Below, piece after piece: positions 38,126 through 47,652 of a stretch of DNA of 64,000 nucleotides (its first letter is position 1; each line of letters begins with the position of its first letter). Under the pieces are notes generated by a model. That model was not told where the DNA came from. It did no database searches and saw nothing but the letters and a program-made list of their open reading frames with translations. The stretch spans positions 2,232,001 to 2,296,000 of the forward strand of contig CBDDCD010000002.1 in the NCBI GenBank assembly GCA_965226025.1, read 5' to 3'. A program made the position numbers and the translations under genes. The stretch is from Moanibacter sp965226025 (GTDB lineage: Bacteria; Verrucomicrobiota; Verrucomicrobiia; Opitutales; UBA2987).

Positions 38126-38468
38126 TACGGAACAGAGCGGCCGTTGGGTGCATCTGTAGATTGTGGGGATTCCGCAACCGACATCTTCCTAGTTGCCTGC
38201 TCGATAATAGGTGGGTGAAACTGGGAGCGGAGCTGAATGGGACTCTCCTTCAAATCGTTCTTCCTGCTGAACGCGATCCTCGTGATCCTTTTCTCGAATC
38301 CGCTTGCGGCGGGTGTGTCGAAACCGTTGGGTAATGTCTCTCAAGAGAACCCTCGGTGTCCTCCAATCAGCCTCGTCTCGATAGATTGTCCTGACGCCGT
38401 CCGAACCGTGCATCTCCTGTCATTGAAGCAGCTCAGAAAACTCAGATTCGTGACGAATCTGATTCAGT
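38126..38468. other. 343-bp region between divergent glycosyltransferase genes
   Basis: Holds the promoters or leader for the divergent genes. A plus-strand open frame 38237-38476 begins with a signal-anchor-like MGLSFKSFFLLNAILVILF and contains SLVSIDCPDAVRTVHLLSLK, faintly like the start of DUF5672-type proteins. It ends as the fucosyltransferase starts. I consider it at most a gene remnant. No hairpin terminator or tRNA was seen. Confidence 0.4.
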
Positions 38469-39482
38469 ATGCGTAGGGTGATCAAGTTGGGTTTCGCCCG
38501 GTGCTGGTCAGCCTTCAACCGGGAGGCCTTCATCGATCATTATCTCGATGGGTTGGAGCAGGACTTTGAATTCGTGCAGAGCGACGATCCGGATTACGTC
38601 ATATTCATGCCGTATCCTGGACCCATGCCGCCGGGACGCTACGTGAGGATATTCTTCGGTTCAGAGTATGTCCGTCCGGACATGCGGACGTGCGATTGGG
38701 CGTTTTCTTATTTCTCCGAAGATGCGGTGCGCCATCCCCGCCACATGCATGCGATCTGGGATAGTGATTCCCGGCTCATCAAGGGTGATCTCAAGTTCGA
38801 AACAATAAAGGAGCAAAAAACGCGTTTCTGCAGTTTCCTCTATACCAATCGGGTCGGATTCCGTGAAGAATTCTGCCGCCGGCTTTCCCGATACAAGAAG
38901 GTGGATTGTCCGGGAGGTTCTCTCAACAATATGCCTTCAATCGATAGCGACGGGAGCAAGAGTTGGATGGATTGCAAAATCGAATTCTTGAGATCGTGCA
39001 AGTTTACCATCGCCTTCGAAAACACTTCCCAACCGGGATATACGACCGAGAAACTCTGGCAGCCGATGCTGGTTAATAGTATTCCGATCTACTGGGGAAA
39101 TCCAATGGTGGGTGAAGCATACAACTCGAAGAGCTTTATTAGTTACTACGACTTTGAAGGATCCCCTCGATTCAGGATTCCCTCTATTCACTATCTTTTC
39201 AGGAACCCGGACAGCGATTCCGGGCGATGGTCTCTCGGAAACCGGGTCCTAAAAAGAATCAATAGGTTGACCGAGTCTGTGAATATGAGAATGTGGAGAA
39301 TTCGAGGTTTTCGGAAACTGATCGATAGGGTCATCGAGATTGATCAGAACGATGAGCTCTATGAAAGAATGTTGCGGGAGTCTTGGTGTCATGGAAATAA
39401 GCCTCCGGACCGAGGGCCAATGATTGAGCGCTGGCGGGAGATCTTCAATACGCCACTGGAAAAGTTGGGACGTGGTCAATGA
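38469..39482 (+). CDS. GT10 alpha-1,3/1,4-fucosyltransferase-like enzyme
   Basis: 337-residue protein with the diagnostic GT10 block FTIAFENTSQPGYTTEKLW, then MLVNSIPIYWGNPMV and SFISYYDF. These line the GDP-fucose site. Upstream parts (DDPDYVIFM, KTRFCSFLYTNRVGFREEF, LSRYKKVDCPGG) also match the family. It would transfer L-fucose or a related 6-deoxysugar from a GDP donor to the EPS repeat or to another glycan. It is on the strand opposite to most of the cluster and flanked by repeat-rich gaps, so it may be a separate acquisition. Confidence 0.92.
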   Translation: MRRVIKLGFARCWSAFNREAFIDHYLDGLEQDFEFVQSDDPDYVIFMPYPGPMPPGRYVRIFFGSEYVRPDMRTCDWAFSYFSEDAVRHPRHMHAIWDSDSRLIKGDLKFETIKEQKTRFCSFLYTNRVGFREEFCRRLSRYKKVDCPGGSLNNMPSIDSDGSKSWMDCKIEFLRSCKFTIAFENTSQPGYTTEKLWQPMLVNSIPIYWGNPMVGEAYNSKSFISYYDFEGSPRFRIPSIHYLFRNPDSDSGRWSLGNRVLKRINRLTESVNMRMWRIRGFRKLIDRVIEIDQNDELYERMLRESWCHGNKPPDRGPMIERWREIFNTPLEKLGRGQ

Positions 39483-39913
39483 TGGAGATTGGTGCTTCGA
39501 AGTGGATGGGCGCATAATCGCTGCAGTCAAAAAGAATAGAAAACCCGCTGATCGACACTAATCACCGCTAATGTGAGAGGGTTTGACGAAGGATTGCGAA
39601 TTCAACGGATTGAGAATATCCAATTTCGAAGGCTCAAGTCCGAATGATCAAGTGAAGAGCTGGCGCGTTCCCCAAGGTCCTTGAGAATTGAATATTGAGT
39701 ATTCGATGTTGGGACTTTCGAGCGCAACCTTTTGAATACCTGCATTTTACATTGCAGAAAGGGAATAAACGTGTTCAAGAAACCAAATCCTGGTGGATAG
39801 TAGCACCGAGGGCTGAGACAAAAAGACTGTCCAGTCCTGACATCCGAAACCTGACACCCTTTCCTCTGACCCTGAACCCTGAATTCCTCCCTGACACCCT
39901 CCCCAACACCTCC
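39483..39913. other. 431-bp repeat-rich gap
   Basis: Contains copy 2 of the ACCGCTGATCGACACTAATC repeat (39541-39572), a segment with TTGAATATTGAGTATTCGAT (39689-39708) and a C-rich tract with irregular CTGACACCCT/CTGAACCCTGA units (39836-39915). A frame on the plus strand here (39695-40378) runs into the next gene's antisense and has no family signal. No gene is supported. Confidence 0.6.
39541..39572 (-). repeat. Short dispersed repeat, GATTAGCGGTTT family, copy 2
   Basis: Reads CCGCTGATCGACACTAATCA near its centre; the closest match is 47622-47652 in the same orientation. Confidence 0.68.
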
Positions 39914-41022
39914 CTAAATTCCCAACGCTTTTCGGAACATCTGTCCGATCTCTTGGTAGGTGGGCGCGGACTGGGCTGCCTTGACGACCTCAGTCTGAGC
40001 ATTCCGCGCATAGGGCTCATCCAGCAGGGCAATCGCCTCCCGGGCCATTTCATTCGGATTCGACGGCATGGGTATTTCGCCTTCACTCCAGGAATATCCC
40101 CTGAAACCGGCCCTGGAGGAGAGAACTGGAATCCTCCAACCCAGTCCGGTGGCCATTTTGGTGCTGCAACCCATGGCGTAGCAGAAGATCGGGTGGATAA
40201 AGGCATTCCATGTCGAGGCTTCTTCCCTGACTGCGTCGGGATTCTCGAGAGGTCCGAGAAAGTCAACAAAAGCAAATCTCTCTGCGGCCTCCTGGCAAAT
40301 TCGAGTCGATCGGCTTACCAGCCGGAAGCGAAGACTCTTGAGCGCTATTGGTTCGAGCGCATTCAGAATTTCGAATAGACCCTCCTCATTGGGCGGATGA
40401 TCCATGGTTCCAATACAACCTAGACGATCGCCCGCGGGTCGCCAGTCGAGAGCCTCCCGCGGGATTGTTCGCGGCCACCATGAGACCGACTGGGCGCCCA
40501 ACCAGCGGCAGATCTCCACCTCGAATGGAGCCAGGCAGAAGATATGATCGAAAAGAGGAAGATTGGCTGATTCCACACGAAGCATATGGCTGATAGGTCT
40601 CCAGTCGTCGCCCGAACCTGAGGAAGAGTGAAGCTGTTCATCGATCCGTAGGGCATGTAACTCATCGACAGTATTGAGCCCGTGAGACATGAGGACAAGA
40701 CGGGCTTGACCTCCCAAGCGGCGGCGCAGCTCAGAGCCGGCCGGAACAAGGTTGTAGAGATTGAGAAAGACGAAACCTGCCTCAAGCCGAGCAACCGAGG
40801 AGACAATGCGGTCATAGAGATCGTCCGCAAAGAGATCAGCGTAGGGTGTCGGTCGAAATCTTCGGCGCAGTCGGGTGGCCAGACTTCTGTCCGTTCCGTA
40901 GGTAAGGATCTCGAGATCGAAATCTGCCGCCTTGAGTACATCCCTGTACTCCCGAGTACAGATCTGCTGCCCTCCTCCTCCGGGTACCAGAGAGTGTCAT
41001 GGCAGACAAATAAGGCTTTCAT
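39914..41022 (-). pseudogene. GT-B glycosyltransferase, frameshifted near its N-terminus
   Basis: Begins MKALFVCHDTLWYP at 41022. The frame is then lost at GGAGGAGGAGGG (about 40972-40984) and continues in another frame as GGGGQQICTREYRDVLKA, then LEILTYGTDRSLATRL, GGQARLVLMSHGLNTVDE and on to 39914. One added base gives a 369-residue protein. The GGGGQQ loop is the expected glycine-rich acceptor loop of GT-B enzymes, which makes the reconstruction convincing. The donor side (AMGCSTKMATGLGWRIPVLSS) is intact. No clear subfamily beyond a GT4/GT1-like fold. Confidence 0.82.
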
Positions 41023-41160
41023 ACTTTCGGACAAGGAATCCGCCGGACTTTGAGTGTCACAACATCATTGAGCAATCGAACGAGAAAGTACGACAGACTC
41101 CTAGTTCTCTGATTCTGGATCTTCGATCTCCGAAGGTTTCGAGTTCGGCGTTCGGTATTC

Positions 41161-42387
41161 TCAGATCAAAGCTCGAATCGTATCAGCCAATGGATTGCTC
41201 TGCTCCCTTGCCCAGTCGGCATAGCTGTGCGAGCTTGAATCAGACCCTCTCATCCTGTCATTCGACAGGTGACTATTCCACGCCTGCCACTCCCACGGAA
41301 CTCCAACAACGCCCGGCGGCGGCGGATCAACGGCGAAGAGAACGTTCTCGCTTGCCAGAACGGGCACTCCCGCACAGGCATACTCGGCGATTCGGGTCAG
41401 CGTCCCGAATCCATGGCTATGAGGTAGGATTGCTCCTGTGACATTTTCCATCAAGTCTTGGAGTTCCTTCTGCTCAAGCCAACCTTTGACTGACAGCCCC
41501 TTGATCTTCCTTTCGTAGGTGGCAAATCGTTCCGTGTTGCGACCCGCCAGGATGAGCTCGATCCCTTCAGGCAGACCTTCCTTCGATGCCTGACTAAGAA
41601 ACCATTCAAATGAACTCTCAGTTTGCCGGTCGGCGCTTCCCATCATTAAGAATCGCCCACGGACGGGGATCTTTTCCGACCTTGATTTTCTAACACGGCT
41701 CAATTCCTGGTCCAGACGTCCCACAGGCAGATAGGGATAGTAGGTGGCCGGAAGTCCGAGAGAGCGTAAAATATCCGTCTCCAGCTTCGAAATACAGAGC
41801 ACCTTTTCGCAAGAGCCAAGGATGCGGACTTCGTTGCCAAAATCGGTGCCAATAGCAGCAAAGAAAGACCTCGTCTTTCGATTTTCATGACCTTCTCGCA
41901 GTTTATCGAAATGTCGATCCAATAGATCGTTACTTTCCCGAAATGCCTCTATGTTAACGGGACAGGCGATAGTGGGGATGCCCTTCTCTCGGTTCAGGTC
42001 GATGATTTGGGCGAAAAGCACATGCTCGACCAGGGCGATAATGGGCCCTCTTATTGAATCAACCAGGTTCCGATAGTCGTTGACCACCTTCTTGGGAATA
42101 TTTCCGGTCACAAGGCGAGTTTTTGAGAGCAGACGGTACGGATTCTGGCTATAGTAATTGAACCTGCGCGCGATACCGGCAGGGAGTCGGAGCAGGCGAT
42201 TGGAGAGACTTCCCGCTTTCTTTTTGAGCTTCGAATCGTGTTGGTGGTGCGATTGGAAGATATGAACTCGATCCTCCCCCATGCTGAGCTTGGAGTCTTC
42301 AACTGTTTGATAGGTTCGGTGATTTCCCCCATGTCCCACTGGCTGGGGCCGATATTGAGAGACGACGATAATCGAGCACTCCTTCAC
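41161..42387 (-). CDS. GT4-like glycosyltransferase
   Basis: ~408-residue protein. N-terminal CSIIVVSQYRPQPVGHGGN has the acceptor loop. Later segments are KVLCISKLETDILRSLGLP, RFLMMGSADRQTESSFEWF and LPHSHGFGTLTRIAEYACAG, a donor site with Thr/Glu in the usual places. The frame is open to 42486, but the GTG at 42387 overlaps the stop of the upstream gene as GTGA, so I take it as the coupled start. Acceptor, donor and linkage unknown. Confidence 0.83.
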   Translation of the reverse strand: MKECSIIVVSQYRPQPVGHGGNHRTYQTVEDSKLSMGEDRVHIFQSHHQHDSKLKKKAGSLSNRLLRLPAGIARRFNYYSQNPYRLLSKTRLVTGNIPKKVVNDYRNLVDSIRGPIIALVEHVLFAQIIDLNREKGIPTIACPVNIEAFRESNDLLDRHFDKLREGHENRKTRSFFAAIGTDFGNEVRILGSCEKVLCISKLETDILRSLGLPATYYPYLPVGRLDQELSRVRKSRSEKIPVRGRFLMMGSADRQTESSFEWFLSQASKEGLPEGIELILAGRNTERFATYERKIKGLSVKGWLEQKELQDLMENVTGAILPHSHGFGTLTRIAEYACAGVPVLASENVLFAVDPPPPGVVGVPWEWQAWNSHLSNDRMRGSDSSSHSYADWAREQSNPLADTIRALI

Positions 42388-43550
42388 GGCTTCAGGACCA
42401 GCTCTTCGACGAACTGTCTCTGGATCCTTTCCGGGTCCAGCTCCTTTTGCGAAGCCTCGACGGCTTGCAGGCTCATCGCTTTCCACACGGAATCAGACCC
42501 GAGCTTGGAAAGAGCTTCATCAACTCTGTCCCGATCGACCGAGTCCACGTAACCGATCCAGTCACGGGCTCTGAGCCACTTTCCGATCGCGCTGTCGGGC
42601 GGTGCAATTACAATCATAGGAATTGCCAATTGAGTGAATTGGCAGAATCGGCTCGGGAAACTGGCGCGCCACTGGCTCCGGAGAGGCTCGTCAAAGGGAA
42701 AGACGACACAGATCCCGGTGAAGTTCGATCGAATCCATTTCATCAATCGATTTTCATCGAAAATGGGGTCGTGCCGCTCTACGCAGTCAAATCTGCGCGC
42801 GAGATCGTGATAGTGTCGATTCTCTTTTTCCGCCGTTACTGCAATTCGTCCGCCGATTTCCTTGAGCGCTTCACAGACAATCGCTAGAGTGCTGGAGTTT
42901 GCCCTACCGAGAGTGCCGCTGTGAAGAAGGACCGGAGGACCCTCTGGCGAAATCGAGCTCCAATGGTGGCGGCTCTTGTGTTTGGATGGAATCGGGTAGA
43001 GGACGGAGCGCTTGGAGCCCGAATGCAATCCCAGTTCAAGGGCAATCTCAGGTGACACCGACCAGACTCTCGCCGCCTTGTTTAGCACATGAAGGTAGAT
43101 CTGAAAGTATTTCTGTCGCAGACTCTCTTTCCCGATTCGAAGGTAGCTATCGTGGAGAAATGCATTCAAAGGTAGATCCAGTTGCTCGGCCACCCATGAA
43201 GCGAGGAATGCGGAGGGTCCGTCAACGACGGTCAAAACAGCTCTATAGTGCCGTACCCGCATCTCATTCAGTAGGTGACGGGTCCTGAGCCAGGCAATCA
43301 TTCGGGGAATCATTCCCGTACCCGGTAGGGAGGGCGGCCACCAGATTCGGCGGCGTGCGAAATGCAGTATCCGGCCGGGGATTTCCAGTTGGAAATTCGT
43401 CCTCCAGGCGCTCGATTTGATGAGATCGGTCTCCCATCCCTCTTCGCCCAGGCGGCACAAATGCCGGTGCATTAGAATAGCGCCACCGAAGGTGGCTTCC
43501 GGTAACACATCCGCGATATACAGGAGGCGTTTTCTTCCCGAATTCGACAT
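42384..43550 (-). CDS. GT4-like glycosyltransferase
   Basis: ~388-residue GT-B protein. MSNSGRKRLLYIADVLPEAT opens it, with the GGAILMHRHL loop. FLHDSYLRIGKESL and KAARVWSVSPEIALELG follow. The donor half shows PVLLHSGTLGRANSSTLA and PSRFCQFTQLAIPMIVIAPP. The first ~21 codons of the longest frame (from 43613) are probably not translated. Its stop overlaps the start of the next glycosyltransferase gene, showing a two-gene coupled unit. Confidence 0.82.
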   Translation of the reverse strand: MSNSGRKRLLYIADVLPEATFGGAILMHRHLCRLGEEGWETDLIKSSAWRTNFQLEIPGRILHFARRRIWWPPSLPGTGMIPRMIAWLRTRHLLNEMRVRHYRAVLTVVDGPSAFLASWVAEQLDLPLNAFLHDSYLRIGKESLRQKYFQIYLHVLNKAARVWSVSPEIALELGLHSGSKRSVLYPIPSKHKSRHHWSSISPEGPPVLLHSGTLGRANSSTLAIVCEALKEIGGRIAVTAEKENRHYHDLARRFDCVERHDPIFDENRLMKWIRSNFTGICVVFPFDEPLRSQWRASFPSRFCQFTQLAIPMIVIAPPDSAIGKWLRARDWIGYVDSVDRDRVDEALSKLGSDSVWKAMSLQAVEASQKELDPERIQRQFVEELVLKP

Positions 43551-43683
43551 TTCCGTCAGACGACTTATATTCCTTGATGGTGATCGTAGCGAAATCTGTA
43601 AGGATTTCGACATTGAGACGGAAGCAGCAGCTCAGCGCGATAGACCCGAGGATATCCTGGAGCAGCGGAGCCGCAGCCGTGGG

Positions 43684-44418
43684 CTAACGACGGAATCGAT
43701 AGATTCGATCCGGCCCTACTTTGGCAAGGTAACGAAATCCCAGCCGCTTCATTTCCGAATCTACTCGCAAGGGATCGGCGTTCTCTTCGAGAGAGACCAG
43801 GTCAATCGTGTAGGATCCTCCAGCAATATGCTTGAATAGATCGAGTTCGCCGCCCTCGATGTCGATGCTCAGATAGTCGACGCGCTTGATTCGCTCTTCC
43901 AGGAGTCGGCGAACGTCTAGTGCCGTCACTACAATTTGATCTCCCTTGGAATCGTTATCAGACTCCGATGACAGAGGAACGTGGTTTCCCATGTTCGTCT
44001 CTCCTTCCAGCAGGGAAAAGGATACTTCACCGTCGAAGGTTGCCGCGCAACCGTGGATGCACTCACATCGGCGATTTTCTTGTAGTAGCTCAAAAGTAGT
44101 GGGCGTTGCTTCGATGCAAATCCCATTCCATTTCAGATGTTTTTCGAGGAAGTAGGAGTTGCTGAAAGAGATTCCATCGTGCGCTCCAATATCGAGAAAA
44201 TAGCCCAGAGAATCACGCTCTTGGAAACTGCCATGCACGAAGATGTCCTGGCCGTTCTGGCTGGAGTAATTAGCGCTCGAAGGGAACTCCCAGGTGAAGG
44301 CCCTTTGCCAAAGGCGGAGCAGTTTCCCACGGGCCATAAACGGTGGTAAGGGGTTCGGCAAAATTGCCCGCAACAACCTTTTCAGCCGGTAGTAACGAGG
44401 TGATAGTTCGAGGTTCAC
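43684..44418 (-). CDS. FkbM family methyltransferase
   Basis: 244-residue protein. The SAM-binding motif is GYFLDIGAHDGISFSNSYFL, followed by WNGICIEATPTTFELLQ and the FkbM core VDYLSIDIEGGELDLFKHI. The SSANYSSQNGQDIFV stretch before motif I marks the subgroup often seen in nodulation/EPS loci. It is complete and unframeshifted, the third FkbM enzyme in the window, pointing to a multiply methylated glycan. The ATG at 44418 follows the upstream glycosyltransferase by 25 bp. Confidence 0.9.
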   Translation of the reverse strand: MNLELSPRYYRLKRLLRAILPNPLPPFMARGKLLRLWQRAFTWEFPSSANYSSQNGQDIFVHGSFQERDSLGYFLDIGAHDGISFSNSYFLEKHLKWNGICIEATPTTFELLQENRRCECIHGCAATFDGEVSFSLLEGETNMGNHVPLSSESDNDSKGDQIVVTALDVRRLLEERIKRVDYLSIDIEGGELDLFKHIAGGSYTIDLVSLEENADPLRVDSEMKRLGFRYLAKVGPDRIYRFRR

Positions 44419-44443
44419 TCAATTTCTCTCCCCGATCAGATTC

Positions 44444-45706
44444 CTAGATTGAGTCCATAAACGCCACTAAGGGTTCCACGTGTTTTTCGAAATCGAATTC
44501 CTTACTAAAGCACTCCTTCGCGTTTTCGCTGAAGAGATCGTAGTTGTCTATAATTCGATCGAGGGCACTGGAGATTTCCTCCGGATCCGTAGGGTCCGTG
44601 ATGACTTCGCCAAACTTGAATTTCCGGATCAGTCTTTCCAATGAGGGCAGGTTATTGACCAGTACGGGTAAGCCGTGTTTCAGATAGAATGCAAGCTTGC
44701 CTGAAGCCTTGGCGATCTGTCCGATATTGGGATTGGTGTCGCGGTAGAAGGCCAAGCCGATCGTAGCCGAGGAATAAACCCTGTCGATCTCTTCAAACGG
44801 AAGCGGATCAAGGGAGAGAAACAGGTTGGTCGAGTTTAATTCCCGGAGCGATTGGATATAAGGGTCGTCTGGGGCTCGGGTCTCGCGTTCGTGAAAAACA
44901 AAGGCATATTTGCCATCCATGGTCGAAAATGACTGGGCCAATTCCTTCGAATAGACCTGGTCATCAATAAATCCGGCCTGGAGAACGATATAGGGGAACT
45001 CTTTGGCATCTAGTTTAAACTTTTCGCGGAAAAAGTCCCGAGTCGGTTCCCGTATCTCGTCCGTTGTTTCGCCGTAGGGCGCATTCGGGAGAAGAAAGAC
45101 CCGAGGATGTCGCGCCGTTGAATGATAAGTAGAAAGGGTGGAATACCGCTCTTCATCTTGTATGATGATAGCGGCAGAACGCTTGAGGGCTCGTCGCTCG
45201 AGCCAGGGGATGATTCTTGCGAACCTGCGGAAGGCGCCGGAAGGAACCAATTCCAGGGAGAGGTAGACTGTTTTGTCTCTGCGAAACCACGACCGTATCT
45301 GAGCGGCTGCCGAGCCCCGGGAATCTATCCCGACCGTGAGGGGCTTTTGTTCGCCGATCCTATTTTCGTCGCTCCTATCGAGCTTAAGGCTTTGAATAGC
45401 AAAAATGAAGAGCTCTAATACTGGGACGAGTGATGTGAGTCTGAGGGTTTGGAGAAACCTATAGAAGTGTTTGGTGAGAACGCGTTCATATCCGCTCGAA
45501 ATTGTAAATAGGCTGCACCCTTTCGGTAATGCGGTGAAGGGAATATAATCGGATGCCAATGTGTGCAGATTTACCTGAAAGCCTTCTCTTACCAGAGCCC
45601 TAATGAGGTTGATCAGAGTGGGAGCGATACTGATGTATCCTTCGAAAAAGAGAATAGTGCACGACTTCTCATGCTTTGCGCCTTCTGGGATTATTTTTTC
45701 GCGCAC
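44444..45706 (-). CDS. Glycosyltransferase, GT-B fold (GT4-like)
   Basis: ~420-residue protein. CTILFFEGYISIAPTLINLI opens the acceptor domain. KTVYLSLELVPSGAF and RALKRSAAIIIQDEERY lie in the middle. The donor half has FPYIVLQAGFIDDQVYSKEL, TIGLAFYRDTNPNIGQIAKA and GKLAFYLKHGLPVLVNNLP. The GTG at 45706 is chosen with TGGAG eight bases upstream; the longer frame from 45754 would overlap the broken methyltransferase gene. This group is common in EPS loci with N-acyl sugar units, but the substrate is unknown. Confidence 0.8.
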   Translation of the reverse strand: MREKIIPEGAKHEKSCTILFFEGYISIAPTLINLIRALVREGFQVNLHTLASDYIPFTALPKGCSLFTISSGYERVLTKHFYRFLQTLRLTSLVPVLELFIFAIQSLKLDRSDENRIGEQKPLTVGIDSRGSAAAQIRSWFRRDKTVYLSLELVPSGAFRRFARIIPWLERRALKRSAAIIIQDEERYSTLSTYHSTARHPRVFLLPNAPYGETTDEIREPTRDFFREKFKLDAKEFPYIVLQAGFIDDQVYSKELAQSFSTMDGKYAFVFHERETRAPDDPYIQSLRELNSTNLFLSLDPLPFEEIDRVYSSATIGLAFYRDTNPNIGQIAKASGKLAFYLKHGLPVLVNNLPSLERLIRKFKFGEVITDPTDPEEISSALDRIIDNYDLFSENAKECFSKEFDFEKHVEPLVAFMDSI

Positions 45707-45708
45707 GT

Positions 45709-46457
45709 TTAAACACTCCAGGATGACTGGTCTGCATGGCGCCCCGTCATCCATTCCTTGTTCTCCAGGGTGGTAAATTCGAAGCTGTGAAGCATGTCTT
45801 CAAGTTCGGGCTCGAACCAGTATCGCATAAGATGGGTCTCTTCCAGTTCTTCGATTCTTCCCTCCTCCTTATCCTGGATGAAGAGCTCGTAACGGACCGA
45901 CACTTGATTCTGATTCAATTTCATCTGCGGTTCGGCAATACGGACGACGCGGATGACGTCATCCTCGAGGCGCTTGACCCGCACGAAGGCGGATCCGAGA
46001 GAACAGCCGTTCCATACCAGTAGTCGAAAATGAAAATGCCGTTCGGATGCAGGTGAGCTTTTGCCGTTGCCAAGGCCTCTCGCAGATCACCGTTTCTGGG
46101 GAGGTAGCTGAAGAGGTGAAAGAGGGAAACGACCGCATCAAATCTCCCTTTTTGTCGTGTGGTTCGGATATCGCCCTGAAAAAAGGCGAGGCGGGTGGCG
46201 ATGTCTTTTGGAAACTCGGATAGGCGTTCGGAAGCCCGTTCCAGCATCTCTTCGCTTCGGTCAACCCCTGTTACTGCGTATCCTATTTTCGCCAGTTCAA
46301 TGGCGTGGGTTCCGGTGCCGCAGCCAAGATCAAGGATCGTCTTTGTGTCCGGGGCGTACTTTTGAATGAGTTCATGGACAAACTTTGCTTCGCTGCTGTA
46401 ATCTTTGTCAGCATAGAGAAGATCGTAGTAACGCGCTTAGTGGTTGAATACCGCCAT
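45709..46457 (-). pseudogene. SAM-dependent methyltransferase with an in-frame stop and a frameshift
   Basis: Reconstructed start MAVFNH at 46457, then TAA (46437-46439) where relatives have Tyr, then ARYYDLLYADKDYSSEAKFV. Motif I is ILDLGCGTGTHAIELAK, followed by GVDRSEEMLERA and FDAVVSLFHLFSYL. After IFDYWYGTAVLSDPP the frame is lost near 45985 and resumes as FVRVKRLEDDVIRVVRI to 45709. With one base added and the stop read as sense the protein is 249 residues. Two independent lesions argue for real decay of this gene, or for a poor local consensus. Confidence 0.8.
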
Positions 46458-46481
46458 CTGTTTTCTTTCAGCCTGTTTGGA

Positions 46482-47597
46482 TCAGGAGAGGAACTGCGTC
46501 ATCTCCTCAATGACTCGATCCATTTGCGATTCCGTAAGGGCCAGTCCGCTCGGAATATAGAATCCCCGCCGCGCGATCCTTTCCGATATGGGACAGGATA
46601 TTTCGTTGAAAAGACCACGCTTGCAGAACACCGGTTGTTCGTGCATGGGCCAGAAAAAGGGACGCGTGCCCACTCCGACTTTTGACAATCGAAGCATCGC
46701 TTCCCTGGCATCAAAGGCGACTTCGTCTCTGAGGACGACACCGTAGACCCAGTAGATGTTTTCCGCATAATCCGTATTCGGAAGGGGTAGTTGCAATCCT
46801 TCGAGAGAGCTCAACGCCTCAGAGTATCGGCGGCCCATGGTTCTTTTTTTTCGGACGAATTCATCTAAACGCTCGAGTTGGGCCACGCCGACCGCGGCTT
46901 GGAGATTGCTCATTCGAAAGTTCCAGCCCAGTTCTTCGTGGATAAAACGATCCACCTTACCGAAGCAAAGGTTTCTCAGATCTCGGCACCTTTCTGCGAG
47001 CGCCGCATCATCGGTCAGGATCATGCCGCCCTCTCCCGTTGTCACGTGCTTGTTTGGATAGAAACTTAAGGTGCTTATGTCTCCGAAACTTCCGCACGAT
47101 TTTCCGCGGTAGGTCTGGCCGTGCGCTTCCGCTGCATCCTCAATAACCCTCAGTCCTTTTTTTCGAGCGATCCCCCGGACCGAGTCCATATCCACGGGAA
47201 GCCCGTATATATGGACCGCCATGATAGCTTTGGTCCTTTCGGAAAGTCGGCATTCGATCTGCTCACAGTCGAGGTTCCAGGTCTTTGGATCGCAGTCTAC
47301 CAACACGGGGGTAGCTCCTGCCCGCACGATCGCCGAAGCACACGAGATGATCGTGAAAGCGGGAAGGATCACCTCATCGCCCGGTCCCAAATCGAGGGCC
47401 GCAACCGCTGCTTCGAGAGCCGCGGTTCCATTACTGACTGCGATCCCGAATTTCCGGTCCATTCGATCCGCCATTCCTTCTTCCAGTCGCGTCACAAACG
47501 AACCCTCGGAAGAGATCCAACTGGTATCGATGCATTCATTCAGGTATTTCCTCTCGTTGCCCTCAAGGAGTGGTTCGTTAACAGGCACAAATTGCAT
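46482..47597 (-). CDS. DegT/DnrJ/EryC1/StrS family sugar aminotransferase (perosamine-synthase-like)
   Basis: 371-residue PLP-dependent aminotransferase that adds an amino group to a nucleotide-linked keto sugar. The N-terminus VPVNEPLLEGNERKYL with DTSWISSEGSFV is typical of GDP-perosamine-synthase-like enzymes. FGIAVSNGTAAL, VIEDAAEAHGQTY (PLP-binding Asp) and the Schiff-base Lys in LSFYPNKHVTTGEGG are present. It ends GLALTESQMDRVIEEM. Complete. It indicates that the polysaccharide contains an amino-deoxy sugar. The exact nucleotide sugar is inferred, not shown. Confidence 0.92.
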   Translation of the reverse strand: MQFVPVNEPLLEGNERKYLNECIDTSWISSEGSFVTRLEEGMADRMDRKFGIAVSNGTAALEAAVAALDLGPGDEVILPAFTIISCASAIVRAGATPVLVDCDPKTWNLDCEQIECRLSERTKAIMAVHIYGLPVDMDSVRGIARKKGLRVIEDAAEAHGQTYRGKSCGSFGDISTLSFYPNKHVTTGEGGMILTDDAALAERCRDLRNLCFGKVDRFIHEELGWNFRMSNLQAAVGVAQLERLDEFVRKKRTMGRRYSEALSSLEGLQLPLPNTDYAENIYWVYGVVLRDEVAFDAREAMLRLSKVGVGTRPFFWPMHEQPVFCKRGLFNEISCPISERIARRGFYIPSGLALTESQMDRVIEEMTQFLS

Positions 47598-47621
47598 GAC
47601 AAACTAAGCCGTGAAGAAGAG

Positions 47622-47652
47622 AAACCGCTGATCGGCACTAATCATCGCTAAT
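47622..47652 (-). repeat. Short dispersed repeat, GATTAGCGGTTT family, copy 3
   Basis: Reads ACCGCTGATCGGCACTAATC in the gap after the aminotransferase start. The same gap carries AACATTGAACATCGAACTTC (47759-47778), a second repeat motif also related to 39689-39715. Confidence 0.68.

Noticed and set aside
38237..38476. Possible DUF5672-like remnant upstream of the fucosyltransferase gene
   Set aside because: Only a short stretch (SLVSIDCPDAVRTVHLLSLK) is suggestive; no second motif, and it runs into the next start.
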